From Schleiferiaceae bacterium (GTDB lineage: Bacteria; Bacteroidota; Bacteroidia; Flavobacteriales; Schleiferiaceae), in contig JALQUY010000085.1 in assembly GCA_023260615.1 (NCBI GenBank), positions 1 through 7,014 of the forward strand: DNA of 7,014 bases, read 5' to 3'. The notes under the pieces were generated by a model. It did not search any database. It was not told the origin of the DNA and saw only the letters and a list, made by a program, of their open reading frames with translations. Position 1 is the stretch's first letter, and the number at the start of each line of letters is the position of its first letter. The translations under genes and the position numbers were made by a program. Shown piece by piece: positions 6,040 through 7,014 of the stretch.

Positions 6040-6477
6040 TTAGAAAAGGCGTTCCCAAGGAATCCGGCTGGCAATCAGTAGCAATCCCAATCCAAAGTAG
6101 ATCAAAACGGCTTTGTCCTTGCCTTCGGCATCGGTGGCCTTTTTGAACTTGCTGTTGCCGATGGTGATGAGCACCAGACCCACCAAGTTGGCGGCAATGT
6201 GCTCGACGGCAAACCAGCGCAGCTCGGCAGTCTTCATGACTTCTGCGGTGTTGCTGGTCAATTGCTCAAACCAAGGGCCCACGAAGTACAAGCCCAAACC
6301 CAAGAGGAGTTGGGTGTGGCCGCTGATGAGGGCGATTTTGGCGAGCAGGGCCATTTTGGAATCAGTGGCCGACGCGCCTGTAAGACGGCGGTAAATGGCC
6401 AAAAGCACCAAGGCAATTGCAGAGAGTAAAAAGAGGTAGGCAACCGTTCGGTGCGTGTGGAGTAAACCTGTGTACAC
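6040..6477 (-). CDS. Four-helix membrane protein with conserved-looking histidines, unknown function
   Basis: This is a 145-residue integral membrane protein with four predicted helices at about 12-29, 44-66, 89-107 and 123-139. The start must be the GTG at 6477: in-frame TAA sits at 6492-6490, no ATG lies between, and the opening MYTGLLHTH matches the usual N-terminus of the family as I remember it. Histidines sit at or near helix ends: H7 and H9, H54 (in LISGHTQLLLG) and H93 (in RWFAVEHIAANL). The protein ends with SRIPWERLF. Bacteroidota genomes carry many such proteins, often labelled cytochrome b-like. Haem binding by the histidines is possible but unproven here. It has its own TAnnTTTG promoter and lies directly upstream of hflX. 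Confidence 0.8.
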   Translation of the reverse strand: MYTGLLHTHRTVAYLFLLSAIALVLLAIYRRLTGASATDSKMALLAKIALISGHTQLLLGLGLYFVGPWFEQLTSNTAEVMKTAELRWFAVEHIAANLVGLVLITIGNSKFKKATDAEGKDKAVLIYFGLGLLLIASRIPWERLF

Positions 6478-6501
6478 GATTATATGCGTTTAGTCTGAGC
6501 C

Positions 6502-6509
6502 CAAAGGTA
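6502..6509 (-). promoter_or_regulatory. Bacteroidota -7 promoter element for the membrane protein-hflX unit
   Basis: The minus strand reads TACCTTTG, an exact TAnnTTTG match and the same octamer as at gcdH. It ends 24 bases before the GTG at 6477, predicting a leader of about 17-20 bases. No -33 TTG is evident. Confidence 0.6.
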
Positions 6510-6529
6510 GTTCAATAAGAAATCAGCCC

Positions 6530-6544
6530 CACCTTTGTACTTTG
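6530..6544 (+). promoter_or_regulatory. Probable promoter region of maeB with two overlapping candidate boxes
   Basis: CACCTTTG (6530-6537) is one mismatch from TAnnTTTG, and TACTTTG (6538-6544) is the same element with one base missing. Either would give a very short leader before the ATG at 6555. I cannot tell which is used. Confidence 0.4.
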
Positions 6545-6554
6545 CAACGCAACT

Positions 6555-7014
6555 ATGGCAAAGAAGAACGCACCCATCCGCAAGCGCGACATCCTGGACT
6601 ACCATGAAGGAGTTCGGCCCGGAAAGATTGAAGTCATACCCACCAAGCCGTCCAACTCGCAGCGCGACTTGAGCATCGCCTACTCCCCAGGGGTGGCAGA
6701 GCCCTGTTTGGAAATCGCGGCGAACCCTTCGGATGCCTACCGCTATACGGCGAAAGGCAATTTGGTGGCAGTCATCTCCAACGGTACGGCCGTGTTAGGT
6801 TTGGGCGATATCGGCCCATTGGCGTCTAAGCCCGTAATGGAGGGCAAGGGCGTTCTCTTTAAAATCTTTGCAGACATCGACGTCTTCGATTTGGAATTGG
6901 ACACCAAGGATCCGGACAAATTCATCGAGACGGTTAAAATTTTGGCCCCTACGTTTGGCGGCATCAACCTAGAGGATATCAGCGCGCCTGAGTGCTTTGA
7001 AATCGAGCAACGCC
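6555..7014 (+). CDS. maeB: NADP-dependent malic enzyme (MaeB type), N-terminal part, cut by the window end
   Basis: The frame is open from the ATG at 6555 to the window edge, giving 153 residues. The enzyme oxidatively decarboxylates malate to pyruvate with NAD(P)+, feeding NADPH and pyruvate. The N-terminal malic domain is clear: SIAYSPGVAEPC (40-51) with the catalytic-type Tyr43, TAKGNLVAVISNGTAVLG (65-82), GLGDIGPLASKPVMEGK (82-98) with Lys98 in the place of the catalytic lysine, and the metal-binding Glu140-Asp141 in GGINLEDISAPE. These strings match MaeB rather than the MaeA class. In MaeB proteins the malic enzyme is usually fused to a phosphotransacetylase-like C-terminal domain, giving about 750 residues; that part would lie beyond the window. 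The gene is transcribed away from the membrane protein-hflX unit. Confidence 0.93.
   Translation, partial: MAKKNAPIRKRDILDYHEGVRPGKIEVIPTKPSNSQRDLSIAYSPGVAEPCLEIAANPSDAYRYTAKGNLVAVISNGTAVLGLGDIGPLASKPVMEGKGVLFKIFADIDVFDLELDTKDPDKFIETVKILAPTFGGINLEDISAPECFEIEQR

Overview
The window looks like chromosomal DNA from a member of the Bacteroidota with a fairly GC-rich genome. Three things point there. The ABC ATPase at 544-1242 reads like GldA. Short intergenic gaps carry the Bacteroidota -7 promoter element TAnnTTTG instead of an E. coli-type -10 box. Most start codons have no Shine-Dalgarno sequence. The content is mostly housekeeping, and I see no insertion sequence, phage gene, tRNA, rRNA or CRISPR. 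No gene-free stretch exceeds 100 bases.

Layout, left to right. The 3' end of der (ribosome-assembly GTPase) runs into a strong hairpin terminator at 491-520. On the minus strand, a small unrecognised exported protein (1246-1752) is followed three bases later by a GldA-like ATPase (544-1242), and this pair converges on der. A 45-base divergent gap leads into a tight plus-strand operon: rsgA, dtd and a MazG-type pyrophosphohydrolase, joined by a 4-base overlap and then a 1-base gap. A second TAnnTTTG promoter then precedes a glutaryl-CoA dehydrogenase gene. After its stop comes an 80-base gap holding two back-to-back arrays of 8-base tandem repeats. This gap separates it from hflX, which is convergent on the minus strand. 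Upstream of hflX, and probably co-transcribed with it, is a four-helix membrane protein with conserved-looking histidines. A divergent gap with facing TAnnTTTG-like boxes then leads to the 5' end of a MaeB-type malic enzyme, cut off by the window edge.

Functionally, Der, RsgA and HflX are three separate ribosome-associated GTPases within 6 kb, for 50S assembly, 30S maturation, and rescue or splitting of stalled ribosomes. Dtd (removal of D-amino acids from tRNA) and MazG (clean-up of non-canonical NTPs) add quality control of translation and nucleotides. The glutaryl-CoA dehydrogenase and malic enzyme are central metabolism and appear to be independent units. The least explained items are the exported protein at 1246-1752, the membrane protein at 6040-6477, the octamer repeat arrays at 4767-4844, and the local excess of CTAG in the 544-1752 gene pair. 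I found no convincing new multi-gene system.
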